A stretch of 18,205 nucleotides of DNA from Rodentolepis nana. Taxonomy: Eukaryota > Platyhelminthes > Cestoda > Cyclophyllidea > Hymenolepididae. Location of the stretch: NCBI GenBank assembly GCA_900617975.1, contig UZAE01012314.1:28565-46769 (forward strand). The letters are read 5' to 3'. A program made the translations under genes and the position numbers. The first letter of the stretch is position 1. Each line of letters starts with the position of its first letter. Below are positions 9,401-17,300 of the stretch, one piece after another. The notes beneath the pieces were generated by a model that ran no database searches, had not been told where the DNA came from, and saw only the letters and a program-made list of their open reading frames with translations.

Positions 9401-12400
9401 TGTGATACTGATGGCTTTCATTGTCTATCTTCATGGTAGTGGCTGAATCATTCACTTAACAGTGATATAATAGCTACAGTACCGATTCCAGTGAGTTGCA
9501 ATACATTTGAACATATATTTCTCTAGTAATAACCTCATAGTCTCGACAAAAGTTAGCCAGTCCATGGTGGATCCTTTTTATAGTGCTTAGAGAGCATTTT
9601 AAGCAGCACTTATAAATTTCTTCTTATTGAGGCGGTGAGCACTAAACATAGTGACTCGACTTATTCCCTTCTATGAATCAGATCGATTCAATTTTTCATC
9701 CATTCACGTTTTCATCCGGTCTTTGAATGGGGGGGGGGGGGGGTGTATGTGCGCATTTGAACACCGTTAACACATCTAGGAAATACCAGCCAAATTTTCA
9801 TCTTCAAAGCTTATCCTAAATGCATATGTTCCAATTAATAGCTTAAATTTGAAGAAAAATTATGTACTTCGTTTTGGCGCAAAACTAATATGATAAAGAA
9901 AATTCACCCATAAATCATGCTTTCCATTCTTTTCACATTTTTATAAAGGCATTTTTGTGTTTTGTATGTGCAGAAAAATCGAAGTCACAAAAGCTGAAAC
10001 TTACTGCTAATTCACTGGTGAAGAAAATTAAGGAACCCGTGAAGGAAACGGGAATTTGTAAGGGAGTAGATTTTTCGTTTTAGCTGCACGAAATTCTCGA
10101 ATTTAAGTATCTTTTAATGTTTGCATGCTTCATTGGATGTTTTAAAATACATGGTTTTTTTTTCTTATTAATTATGCATACCGTATCCGACACCAAATAC
10201 AGCCTTTGTAAATAGTTTGGGTACTCAATCGAATACTGCTTAAATAGGTACTAGAAATTCACCAATTTCATTTAATTCTTTTGTTTCTTTTGAAACTTGA
10301 TATTTAGAACCGAATAAGACATATTCGAATCAAAATTTATGCAATGAGCACATGACCGAATTTTATAATCCATCCTTGCTCTTAATTACAAGTGGGAGAA
10401 AATGGAAACAAATTTTTGTACTAATTGACAAGGTTAGACGTGCGCGCACACAACGCACACAAACACACACACACACGCACAAACTCACTCTAAATGTCTG
10501 CAAATGGCGAAGACATTTTGTTAATCTGGGCAGAATTTTGGCATATATTTTAACTAAACGCTTGCCTTATCTGCAAATGCATGCCAAGTGGTAAATTCTC
10601 TATGTTTTCCTGATCGTACTTTTATTTAGTACATAGACGGCTATTTTTGTTTTCAATTTGACCCTTTGCAAGCTTTTAATTTAGATGAGAATTCTCAATG
10701 TCATACTGATTCATCAAGAAATTATGCTGCGCAATTACCCAGCTCCGCTCAAAATTTGACTGAAAGTACACAACATTGTAAGAAATTGAGTGTGAATAGT
10801 TAGAACCGTGACTGCCTCATACCCGAGTACTGATCTCTAGCTTATTAGTTCCTGTGTTTGATCAGTGTTAGCTGTATGCAACTTATTTAATTTTTTTTTG
10901 GCGAAATTTAATAATATCTAGCTTTTCTCAGGAAATAAATGTGTTGAAAGTCAAAACTGATAGAGCGGCTTGATCAAATCAATGGGTCCTCGATATATTT
11001 AAGAAACGGGAAAATGTATGCCGCAGTTGGTATTTCAACGTGATTACTCCTTAGTTTAGCTCAGTTTGCTCTGGTGTGATCCATTTATTGTTCTGAAAAC
11101 CTTTGGTCAAATTTCTAACGTTATCTGATTGCTGTACTGGTATCTGCACTGAGTTATTTCAATAGTTCGGAGCCTTCTGGGTTTAGCCAAAACATGGGTG
11201 TTAAGCCGCTTTCATAGTATTCACACCTTGCGATTATGCCATTCATGAACTTGAAATGAAAAAATTAGGAGAATATGTTTGTTTTTACAAACGTTAAGAA
11301 AAAGAAGAATTTAAATAATTTTTTTAAAATATAATTAAATTAAAATTATTCCATATCGATAAATACTACACCCACAAGCATATATCTAAGCATTCAACTC
11401 ATATCAGGACTATATTTCGGTTTTAATTAAAAAAGATAGAATAGAGAATAATTAGAAAAAAATGACTATGTTTTGGTTATCAAAATTATTAAATAAAAAC
11501 GATTTAAAATGATCAATTATTACATCTTATTTAGGGAATTGATATTATAGACGGAAATATAAGACTCATTAGAAATTTCTAGCCTAATTTGTCATTAAAT
11601 GAAAGAAATAGTCCAACAAATCCATTTTGTCCTCTGAATATTATACAAAAATTGCATAAATCGCCTTTAATTTGCACTATAAGAGCAAAATTCATACAAA
11701 TAAATGAAATTATGAAAAAACTTTTAATTTGAATTTTGCGCCAATTTTTGATGTAAACGAAACAGTAGCGTTCTGAGTTCAATGTGAATTTGAATAGTCA
11801 CGAAGAGGAAACAATTTTAATCTTCATTTGAAAGTTGGATTAATTTTGAATTCGTTTTTTAAGAATTATGGCATGATAAATTTCTGTTCTTGTCTTGAGC
11901 ATGATAGAATGCTATTAAGTAGTTTGTTCTCCTTAAGAGATTTTTCAGCCCAATTTTAATGAAAACGAATATGTGTAGATGAAAACCCACAAGATGGTTA
12001 TCCACGGCGAGGTTCTGAGCTAATTCGACCATATGACACTTCCACGACGCCAGTTTCCATGGAAAGGCTGATGAAGGAGCATACACCACCTGAACCTAGC
12101 ATTAATCGCAAGAGTAAGCATTCAAACAAAAAGATTGCGCCTCATTAACTGTGAATTGGACATATTTTCTTCTAACTGATTTTAGGTTGATCTTTTTGGT
12201 ATACTTTAATTATTCTTTTATAATTTATCGAACCTTGCCATTTCAGTATCTACGCCTATCAATGAACTCATTAGTGTAGGTAAATAATTTGAAACTTTTA
12301 ATAAGTCAAGGATTCTTGTTCAAGTCAATTTGTGGTTGGTGCTTGCTCTTCCTCCAGTCTTAAGAAATTTGCGTCTTGGATTGTAATTCTTTGAGGGAGA

Positions 12401-15400
12401 CCTTATCTTTTCGGTTGGACCTCATAAGGCGTTCATTTTACATTTTTCGCTCGCTAACAATGATAAAGTGCACATGAGCAATTCAATCTGAGAGCCCACT
12501 TCAGTTATGTTGGAAGGCGAAATATCCTAAGTATCAAAAGTAGACTTAATGCCCATTTAGGGAGGTAATTGTCTTCCGAGGGTCATAAGAAGTAACAGTC
12601 TTTTCCCGAGAGGGAGGGGGAGAGAGTGGGCTATTAGTATAGTGACACTAGATGATAGATGAAAGCGAAATAGATTATAAAGAGGCAGGTGTTATTTCCG
12701 ATGGAAGACACCCAGAGATGTGGAAAACAGGCGGAATGATATTCGATGAGGCGTTTGACAAATTTCTTTCCAAGTTTTCGGTGGGTACGCAATACTTTTC
12801 TTTTAATCTTATGTAATCCATGTCGATAATGTAACATTGCTAGTTGGAATTTACTTGAAGATTATTTTTACTGAATTAGATTAGGTATACCGTAAACGAC
12901 GCAGTTGAAACTTACTGAGTACTTTTAGAATGCGTCGGGAATGTCGGTTTATGTACAACGAGACTACATTCAAAGGTCTGAACATTTAACTATTCATTTA
13001 TATCAAATGGAAGGCGTTTTGATTATTATCATTAGCCCTTGAGCTGACCTCGGGCTTCACAGAGGGGAGGAACATCAAAGGGAGAAAAATTCGAGAGGGG
13101 ATGCAGAAGACAGATTCAATGATGTGAAAGAGACAGATAGACATAAGGGCAGAGAAAAAAGAGAGCGAGTAATGTGGAAGTGGTAGAATATGACATACAT
13201 TGGGGTCATTTTAGTTTGAGGTCAGAAGTCAACTGCCAGTTAATAGACTTTTTGAGATATGAGCAAACGTTGTCTTGGATGTACCACATGGAAGTAAGTC
13301 TATCGCACACCCCAAAGTCTATACATGGAGGCGCAATAATTGATGATTTATCACACTAAAGCAGAAATGTGCGCATTGCACACGAATGCAACAAACATGC
13401 TTGATTCTTCTCTTGACACAAATCCTGTGGTATGCATACTTAGAGAGCTTCAAGCAAGGGTTTTCAATTAAATGTGTTTGAAAAGGTGTGTCTCGTTAGG
13501 GCCTTAGCAGCCTCCTTAGTGGAAAAAATTAGCCATTCTGATAAATCTATCATTGTGTAGGACAGCATTTTTTAGGAAAATAATTATCTCCACGTAAGTG
13601 ATGATAAATATCATAAAGCCTGCTATATGATATAATAAAAGTTTTTGATACTATCTAGGAAATTCTTGACAAGGGTATTAAATATCATCAGAAAAATATC
13701 TCTGATTGCCTCCAGTGATATACAAATGTAATATCCCTGATCGATGGTCCATATCAATAAGATAATAGCTAAACATTTTTCTGCAAAATATCATCGAAAG
13801 TCCTGCTATTATTTTACCCAACATCTATATCAAAAGAGAATTTTAGCAAAATAGTAATATTCCGAGTAGATATGGTGGATCTTGTTAAATAGTTGCCAGC
13901 AGAGAATAAACGCAAAATTCTTCAATTTCTTGTCATTTAATCAATTTTACAGACACTGACACAACAATTTATTGACTTTAGGTGGTGGTGGGGGGGATGA
14001 ATAGAGAGAATTCTATGGCTTATTCTAGCCCCAGGTGAAGTATTCCCTACTGAGCTCTGGAAGAAACGGAGGGTTGATTAGTCATTACAGGTCTTAGAAA
14101 TAAAATTAATTGCTGTGTGTGCTTGGGATGGCCTTAAAGGAGTGTGAATCAATCCAGATGGTATGGGAGATTACGAAGTGGGTAACCACGTAGTAATGCC
14201 ACAATACATACCGCGTGAATGGGTAGCATATGGGTGATGGAATATTCGCCTTTTATCAAGCGGGTTGGAATTTTATTCCTTCAAATGAAAACTTCCTTGT
14301 GTTTTACATGTTAATTGCCACTTTAGAGGCATTATTTCTTAATTACTTATCAGGAAGGATCGTAATTTGTTTTTTTATTGTTGACTGATAGCATTTAAAT
14401 AGAAAGCCTAAAGAAGAACGTAATTAACAGTTACCAGCAGCATACAATCACATTACTAAAAGAGTAAATTGTGGTATCAGTTGCGGATTTCAAAATTAGT
14501 TTGTTCCAATTATCATCAGTAATTTTGTATGTTCTATCAATTGTATATAAGATCAATTTTAAATGAAACGTAGACACTGATTAATGATATTAGTGTTGCT
14601 TGCATAGGGATTAGAATAGATTTACAGTTTATAGCTTCTCAATTTCTGAAAATGTAAGATTCCAGTAGAAGCGACGTATTCCGTAGGTCAACTCGTACAT
14701 GGGATTCTCCTTTTTTTATCTAATGAAAATGTCGTGATTTTGTTTAAATCCACACAATTATAAAAGGTACAACATTTGAAAGCACATCTATTCATAGATA
14801 TTTCGGGAGAAATGGGTTTCAAAATTCATTCACTAGTTTCTTAAATTAATTAACAAGTTTCTCATATCAGAAGCTTTCCTGGACGTCATAAAATAAGTCT
14901 TTTATTTTCTTATTAACAAAACATGGATACTTTGAAAACAAAATTGTCACGCAATTTTAATGCACACGATCCATTGCAATTAGGGGAATAGATCTTTATC
15001 TATCAGTTGAATATAAAGTAGAAAGCATTCTTTCGTCTGTCGAAAAGTAATAGACACAAACAGAGGAAATTTGAATGAAAATTATGCAATTAATGGGCAA
15101 ATTTGAATTAGCACGAATCTGTTTCACCTACCTCATAATTAAACTGCTGAAGCAATTCGAATTAATGTGAAAGTAGATGTTTTAAATTTATACAAAATGA
15201 TCATTTTATGCAAAAATCGAACAATGTTAGGGTGAACCCATCTACCAATTAAAAGAAAATCTTCCATTTGTAATTGTAATTTAATCGTTTTCTATAGAGC
15301 GAACTTTTGCCAACTCAGCCTTCTACGGTGGGACCAATGTTTATTATCCAAGCGTGGAAGAGCAAATTGAAATGGCGCGCAGAGTTGCCAAGAGCATCGA

Positions 15401-16863
15401 GGCTCCAGTTAATCAGGGCTCACGTGGAGCACGTATGTTTGAGTCTCAACAGCAGAGAGTGGAGAAATATGTCAAAGAGGGACCGGAGCCTATTCCTGAT
15501 CCTATAGAAAATGTAAGCTATTCAAAAGCTCTGGTAAGCTTGCTGTTACAGGTCACCTGCCCTGTTTAGTGTTACCGAATGAAGCATTCCTACTACGCTG
15601 CATGCTGTATCATTAACGCGAGTTTCAGGTACTGCGTGTATGTCTACCGTTCAATACATCTACACGCTACTTTCATTTTATTGGTCAAATTCACTATCCC
15701 GCGATGTCATTGTTTGCCTGTAGCATGCCAAAATACATGCATTGAAAGCGTGATAAAACAATAGGTAGGGAGAAATAATTAAAACACAGATAGGAAGATA
15801 ACAATTTATGATGTGGCCTTAACTATAAGATAAGTGCCAATTACGGAAAGTTACACTCTTTAATGTTACAGTGCTTGTGAATGCTCACTGAAGTGTAAAT
15901 ATGTTTATTATTACTAAGGCAGAATTAGAAATAGTAAGCCGAGAAAATACTGGCATGAATAACTACAAGTGGGTTGACTGCTTGATTAGTGAACAGCCTG
16001 TGAACAGTGCTTAGGTGCACAAAAAAGGTTCATTTCGGCTTGCCAACATGTACTGTCCTTGCCCACCATATTCCTCGAAAAACTCTATTAAAGGTCTCCA
16101 TCATTATTATTTAATTATTGAAGTTATTGCCAAGATCATGAAGATGTGTAGTGCATGGATAGAGCTCTGATTGAAATTGCTGTAACCCGTGCGTTACTAA
16201 TGGCATGCCCCGGTGTTACAGTTCTCATTTGCAGACGGCCTTTCTGTTTTTCTTTGCGCCTGTGATTAGTCATCTTTCTCAAGTCTCATCACTCCTACAT
16301 CCTCCCTTTTACGCGGTGACGCAAATGAACAACAGGCTACAGCTCAACAACTGGAATATATGATTCCTCCGGTGCCTCCACCACCGGCACCACCCCCACC
16401 TCCGAGCTATCCAACCTTGACCTCATCCGCCCCTCCTCCACCTCCAGCCCCACCTCCTCCCCCAGGCCAACCGAGGTCAATTCAAGAGTTCATTGAAAAG
16501 ATGCAGCTCTTTCCAAAGAATACTCATACGGAGATTTCACCACAGGTATGCTTTGACATCGCCTCTGCTCTGCATACTTCTGGTAGTCGCGGTGGTGCAA
16601 TGTTTGCGAAGAGACGGGCGAAGGCTCAGAATTGGGAAGTAGAAACTCAAGGTACCAATTCCATGGTATTGGAGCCCAAAGTGGCGGAGAGACCTAAATT
16701 GGTTTCAAAACTTGAACAGCAGCATCAACAACAACAACAGGCCTATAGAATTCAGCAAGCACAACAGGCGACTCTACCACAAAGTGTCTTGCAGCTGAAT
16801 CAAATGAATCCTAGGCCTGAACCAGCTAATATGGGTATGTTGGTGGGCATTAATCATTGGTAA
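6332..16863 (+). CDS. PDZ-domain, proline-rich actin/Z-disc scaffold protein (synaptopodin-2 / Zasp-like), nine exons
   Basis: This is the full coding span; nine exons joined in phase give about 557 aa, with exon coordinates in the following entries. Domains in order: PDZ (about residues 5-85) with a PPWGFRL ligand-binding loop typical of ALP/Enigma and synaptopodin-2 proteins; proline-rich linker (125-136); a short T-x-x-S-(L/M) motif repeated across exons 3, 4 and 6 with a shorter relative in exon 7; an SRGARMF module (about 299-343); polyproline tracts (392-428); a second SRGGAMF module (about 430-488); and a Gln-rich tail. PDZ proteins of this kind bind alpha-actinin or filamin and organise actin at Z-discs or dense bodies, and polyproline tracts usually bind profilin, EVH1, SH3 or WW domains. 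That role is inferred here by homology. No LIM domain is seen. The start has A at -3 and an in-frame TAA at 6281-6283 upstream. The 3' end is the least certain part. Confidence 0.8.
6434..6948 (+). other. Intron 1 (phase 0, 515 bases)
   Basis: It starts GTAAAT and ends in a T-rich tract with TTGACTAG. It separates the two halves of the PDZ domain, which only reads through correctly when this intron is removed. Nothing else was recognised inside. Confidence 0.85.
6949..7100 (+). CDS. Exon 2: second half of the PDZ domain
   Basis: Encodes residues 35 to about 85. The order of motifs fits a PDZ fold: VRRQSPADVAGLRENDIVL (35-53) is the S-P-A-x-x-A-G-L plus x-x-D-x-I/V-L region that follows the third strand; then come LNNYPTRGLN, a helix with YAIEIINSS, and a last strand YELDLVVQR. 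With exon 1 the domain is about 80 residues, the usual length. The acceptor TAG is at 6946-6948 and the donor GTAGAT at 7101; the exon ends in phase 2 (the final AG needs one base from exon 3). The helix-B position that sets ligand class is not cleanly aligned by eye, so the class of partner peptide is left open. Confidence 0.88.
7101..7419 (+). other. Intron 2 (phase 2, 319 bases)
   Basis: Begins GTAGAT and ends with CTTTTGTTAG. A competing AG at 7399-7400 would shift the frame; the AG at 7418-7419 is the one that keeps phase with exon 2. The interior is very AT-rich, with nothing else seen. Confidence 0.75.
7420..7664 (+). CDS. Exon 3: proline-rich linker and first T-P-V-S-L motif
   Basis: Encodes residues about 85-166, starting QERRKPQMMTFFLD. 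It contains a basic/tryptophan patch ISWRKEPS, a run of six prolines followed by EPP (127-135), and the motif TPVSLDRLLKEY (145-156), followed by a Thr/Pro/Lys-rich end. Polyproline next to a charged residue is a typical ligand of profilin, EVH1 or SH3 domains; the partner here is unknown. The TPVSL element recurs in later exons (see findings). The donor is GTGAGC at 7665, leaving phase 1. An apparent continuous frame from an ATG at 7385 includes intron sequence and should not be taken as a separate gene. Confidence 0.85.
7923..7961. repeat. Imperfect inverted repeat (hairpin) in intron 3
   Basis: GCACTCCCAG pairs with CTGGGAAGTGC with a single bulged base, leaving an 18-base loop. A shorter perfect hairpin, GGGTA-atgc-TACCC, lies at 7841-7854. 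No function is assigned; the stem is too short for a convincing microRNA precursor on its own. Confidence 0.55.
9729..9743. repeat. Poly-G run
   Basis: Fifteen consecutive G on the + strand, inside intron 3 of the PDZ gene. Length is likely to be uncertain in assembly or between individuals. Confidence 0.9.
9974..10057 (+). CDS. Exon 4: lysine-rich cassette exon (84 nt, phase 1-1)
   Basis: Encodes residues 167-194: a very basic segment KSKSQKLKLTANSLVKKIKE followed by PVKETGI. The acceptor is TGTGCAG at 9967-9973 and the donor GTAAGG at 10058. Of the three frames only the phase-1 frame, which is the one inherited from exon 3, is open. TANSLVKKIKEP has the same spacing as TPVSLDRLLKEY of exon 3 and TPVSMERLMKEH of exon 6 (T-x-x-S-L/M-x-K/R-x-hydrophobic-K-E). 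The exon is symmetrical and divisible by three, so it can be skipped in frame. The lysine run could contact acidic surfaces such as actin or lipid, or act as a nuclear localisation signal; this is speculation. Confidence 0.7.
10058..10684 (+). other. Intron 4 (phase 1, 627 bases)
   Basis: Begins GTAAGG and ends TTTTAATTTAG. It contains a CA microsatellite (10442-10483). No other structure was seen. Confidence 0.7.
10442..10483. repeat. CA microsatellite
   Basis: An imperfect (CA)n tract beginning with GCGCGC, inside intron 4. It accounts for the repetitive His-Thr stretch in an 80-aa open frame on the + strand here, which is not a gene. Confidence 0.85.
10685..10777 (+). CDS. Exon 5: polar cassette exon (93 nt, phase 1-1)
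   Basis: Encodes residues about 195-225, starting YENSQCHTDSSRNYAAQLP and continuing with a Ser/Thr/Gln-rich stretch to STQH. The acceptor is TTTTAATTTAG and the donor GTAAGA. The phase-1 frame is open throughout, and length and phase agree with both neighbours. The first residues, YENSQ, resemble the start of exon 6, YENPQ, and both exons open with ATGA at DNA level, which suggests exon duplication or alternative use. No domain is recognised; the segment is likely disordered. No transcript evidence is available, so it is somewhat less certain than the PDZ exons. Confidence 0.62.
10778..11978 (+). other. Intron 5 (phase 1, 1201 bases)
   Basis: Begins GTAAGA and ends ATATGTGTAG. The part from about 11280 to 11560 is extremely AT-rich. 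Minus-strand open frames at 11579-11782 and 11859-12089 are low-complexity or are shadows of exon 6. Confidence 0.7.
11979..12113 (+). CDS. Exon 6: cassette exon with second T-P-V-S-M motif (135 nt, phase 1-1)
   Basis: Encodes residues about 226-270, starting YENPQDGYPRRGSELIRPYD and then TSTTPVSMERLMKEHTPPE. TPVSMERLMKEH aligns without gaps to TPVSLDRLLKEY of exon 3, with seven of twelve positions identical and the rest mostly conservative. The acceptor AG at 11977-11978 has a weak pyrimidine tract, but the frame has a stop (TGA at 11960-11962) just upstream and no other AG fits, so it is the only workable choice. The stronger-looking CAG at 11946-11948 leads into a stop. The donor is GTAAGC at 12114. 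A weak acceptor is what one expects of a regulated cassette exon. Confidence 0.82.
12247..12279 (+). CDS. Exon 7: micro-exon of 33 nt (phase 1-1)
   Basis: Encodes only about eleven residues, STPINELISV plus the split codons at each end. The acceptor GCCATTTCAG, preceded by a T-rich tract, is the best in this part of the gene; the donor is GTAAAT at 12280. It lies only 133 bases after exon 6, which makes a paired-exon arrangement. TPINELIS resembles a shortened TPVSMERLM. Being 33 nt and in symmetrical phase 1, it can be included or skipped without affecting the frame. It is easy for automated gene finders to miss. Confidence 0.65.
   Translation, partial: YLRLSMNSLV
12994..13097 (+). repeat. 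Dispersed repeat, copy A
   Basis: This segment aligns to 18103-18205 in the same orientation. Shared blocks include AAATGG-AGGCGTTTTGAT, ATCATTAG, GGCTTCACAGAG and ATTCGAGAG. By eye roughly four positions in five agree with a few short gaps. It lies inside intron 7 on the sense strand. The right boundary may be further out, since purine-rich sequence continues to about 13165. No protein domain of a transposase or reverse transcriptase was found in it, so the class is unknown. Confidence 0.8.
13981..13997. repeat. Short GGT/G-rich tract
   Basis: GGTGGTGGTGGGGGGG inside intron 7, marking the left edge of a stretch (to about 14290) that is less AT-rich than the rest of the intron. Simple sequence; no function assigned. 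Confidence 0.7.
15298..15533 (+). CDS. Exon 8: first SRG-x-x-MF module
   Basis: Encodes residues about 282-360, starting ERTFANSAFYGGTNVYYP, then a predicted amphipathic helix PSVEEQIEMARRVAKSIE, then NQGSRGARMFESQQQRVEKY and an acidic, proline-rich end EGPEPIPDPIEN. The G-(S/A)-x-x-(M/L)F-x-x-(R/Q)-x-x-R pattern is familiar from synaptopodin-2/myopodin and myozenin-type muscle proteins, where such segments contact actin-crosslinking partners; that identification is from memory of the families, not a search. The acceptor is TTTTCTATAG (15297). Two donors fit in phase 0: AAT|GTAAGC after 15512 and CTG|GTAAGC after 15533. The longer form adds seven residues, VSYSKAL. Confidence 0.85.
15534..16269 (+). 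other. Intron 8 (phase 0, 736 bases, or 757 from the upstream donor)
   Basis: Begins GTAAGC at either 15534 or 15513 and ends in a strong pyrimidine tract, CTTTCTGTTTTTCTTTGCGCC, followed by TGTGATTAG. Open + strand frames at 15307-15507 and 15579-15764 are shadows or chance. Nothing else was recognised. Confidence 0.7.
16270..16863 (+). CDS. Exon 9: polyproline tracts, second SRG-x-x-MF module and Gln-rich tail
   Basis: Encodes residues about 361-557. Order: SSFSSLITPTSSLLRGDANE; two proline tracts of the P4-A-P5 and P5-A-P5 type (about 396-425); a second module with SIQEFIEKM, NTHTEISPQ and GSRGGAMFAKRRAKAQNWEV (465-484); then a conserved-looking charged stretch and a polyglutamine region QQHQQQQQ, ending NMGMLVGINHW before TAA (16861-16863). 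FAKRR strongly recalls the FAKR element of synaptopodin-2. The acceptor at 16269 has the best pyrimidine tract and an in-frame TAG sits inside it, so the exon cannot extend left. A second in-phase acceptor at 16335 would start the exon at 16336. A GTATGT donor at 16835 offers an alternative 3' end. Confidence 0.82.
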   Translation, partial: SSFSSLITPTSSLLRGDANEQQATAQQLEYMIPPVPPPPAPPPPPSYPTLTSSAPPPPPAPPPPPGQPRSIQEFIEKMQLFPKNTHTEISPQVCFDIASALHTSGSRGGAMFAKRRAKAQNWEVETQGTNSMVLEPKVAERPKLVSKLEQQHQQQQQAYRIQQAQQATLPQSVLQLNQMNPRPEPANMGMLVGINHW

Positions 16864-17300
16864 ATTCATAAGGTCAATTTTTGGAATAGAAATGTAAAAG
16901 CATAAATAGTGAAGACGTAAACGCATTCTCAAAAACGAAGGCCTCTACAACTAATTACGGAAAAAAACTTACATTTCCTGCTTTGAACAGGGATTCTGCC
17001 ACTCTTCTAACCGAATTAAATTAATAAGTTTACTTAGATCACCACACCTTTTAGCCTTTATGGCTTAACCTGAGCACAATTTGTTCATAAAAGTATGACC
17101 AATTAAAGGTGAAAAGTAGTATCCAATAATATCAAGACACGCAAGTGCACGTAGTAGAAGTATGCAGGTGAGTGATCCCAAATGTGAAAAGAGACTTGCT
17201 TCGACTTTTTTACTAAAAGCCATTATTTCACTCTTCTCGTACTTATTTTTAATTCCATCTAGATAAGCTGGAGAAGGCAAAATGAAAGTACGGGTAAATT
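16864..17300 (+). other. 3' region: UTR or last intron of the PDZ gene
   Basis: If the gene ends at 16863, this is 3' UTR, with ATTAAA at 17015-17020 and 17102-17107 as candidate weak poly(A) signals. If the GTATGT at 16835 is used as a donor, 16835-16990 is an intron of 156 bases ending TTTGAACAG. The minus-strand frame at 17065-17349 (94 aa) has no recognisable domain and is treated as chance. Confidence 0.4.
16991..17010 (+). CDS. Possible alternative terminal exon (six residues)
   Basis: Splicing from a donor at 16835 (phase 1) to the acceptor CTTTGAACAG at 16990 reads on as GILPLF and stops at TAA (17008-17010). This would replace the last residues MLVGINHW with ILPLF. Splice signals are acceptable at both ends and the phase matches, but the evidence is only sequence-level. 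Confidence 0.28.

Larger units (their letters stand above)
7665..9973 (+). other. Intron 3 (phase 1, 2309 bases)
   Basis: Begins GTGAGC and ends GTATGTGCAG. It carries two small inverted repeats (7841-7854 and 7923-7961) and a 15-base G-run (9729-9743). A good-looking acceptor at about 8459 leads into an immediate in-frame stop and was not used. A 77-aa frame on the minus strand (8761-8994) lacks recognisable features. Confidence 0.75.
12280..15297 (+). other. Intron 7 (phase 1, 3018 bases)
   Basis: Begins GTAAAT and ends CGTTTTCTATAG. It contains a purine-rich stretch (12600-13160), one copy of a dispersed repeat (12994-13097), a degenerate AT-rich repeat cluster (13603-13810), a G-rich spot (13981-13997) and a block of more balanced composition (about 13980-14290). 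No coding exon compatible with phase 1 was found. An 18-base segment at 13576-13593 with excellent splice sites would introduce a stop. Confidence 0.7.

Noticed and set aside
13576..13593. 18-nt micro-exon candidate with strong acceptor (TTTTTTAG) and strong donor (GTAAGT) in intron 7
   Set aside because: Entered in phase 1 it reads GGA AAA TAA, so inclusion would stop translation. Conceivable as a poison exon, but unsupported.
16546..16586. Possible 41-base intron in exon 9 (CAG|GTATGC ... TGGTAG)
   Set aside because: Removal would shift the frame and destroy the SRGGAMFAKRR segment, which lines up with the exon 8 module when the sequence is retained.
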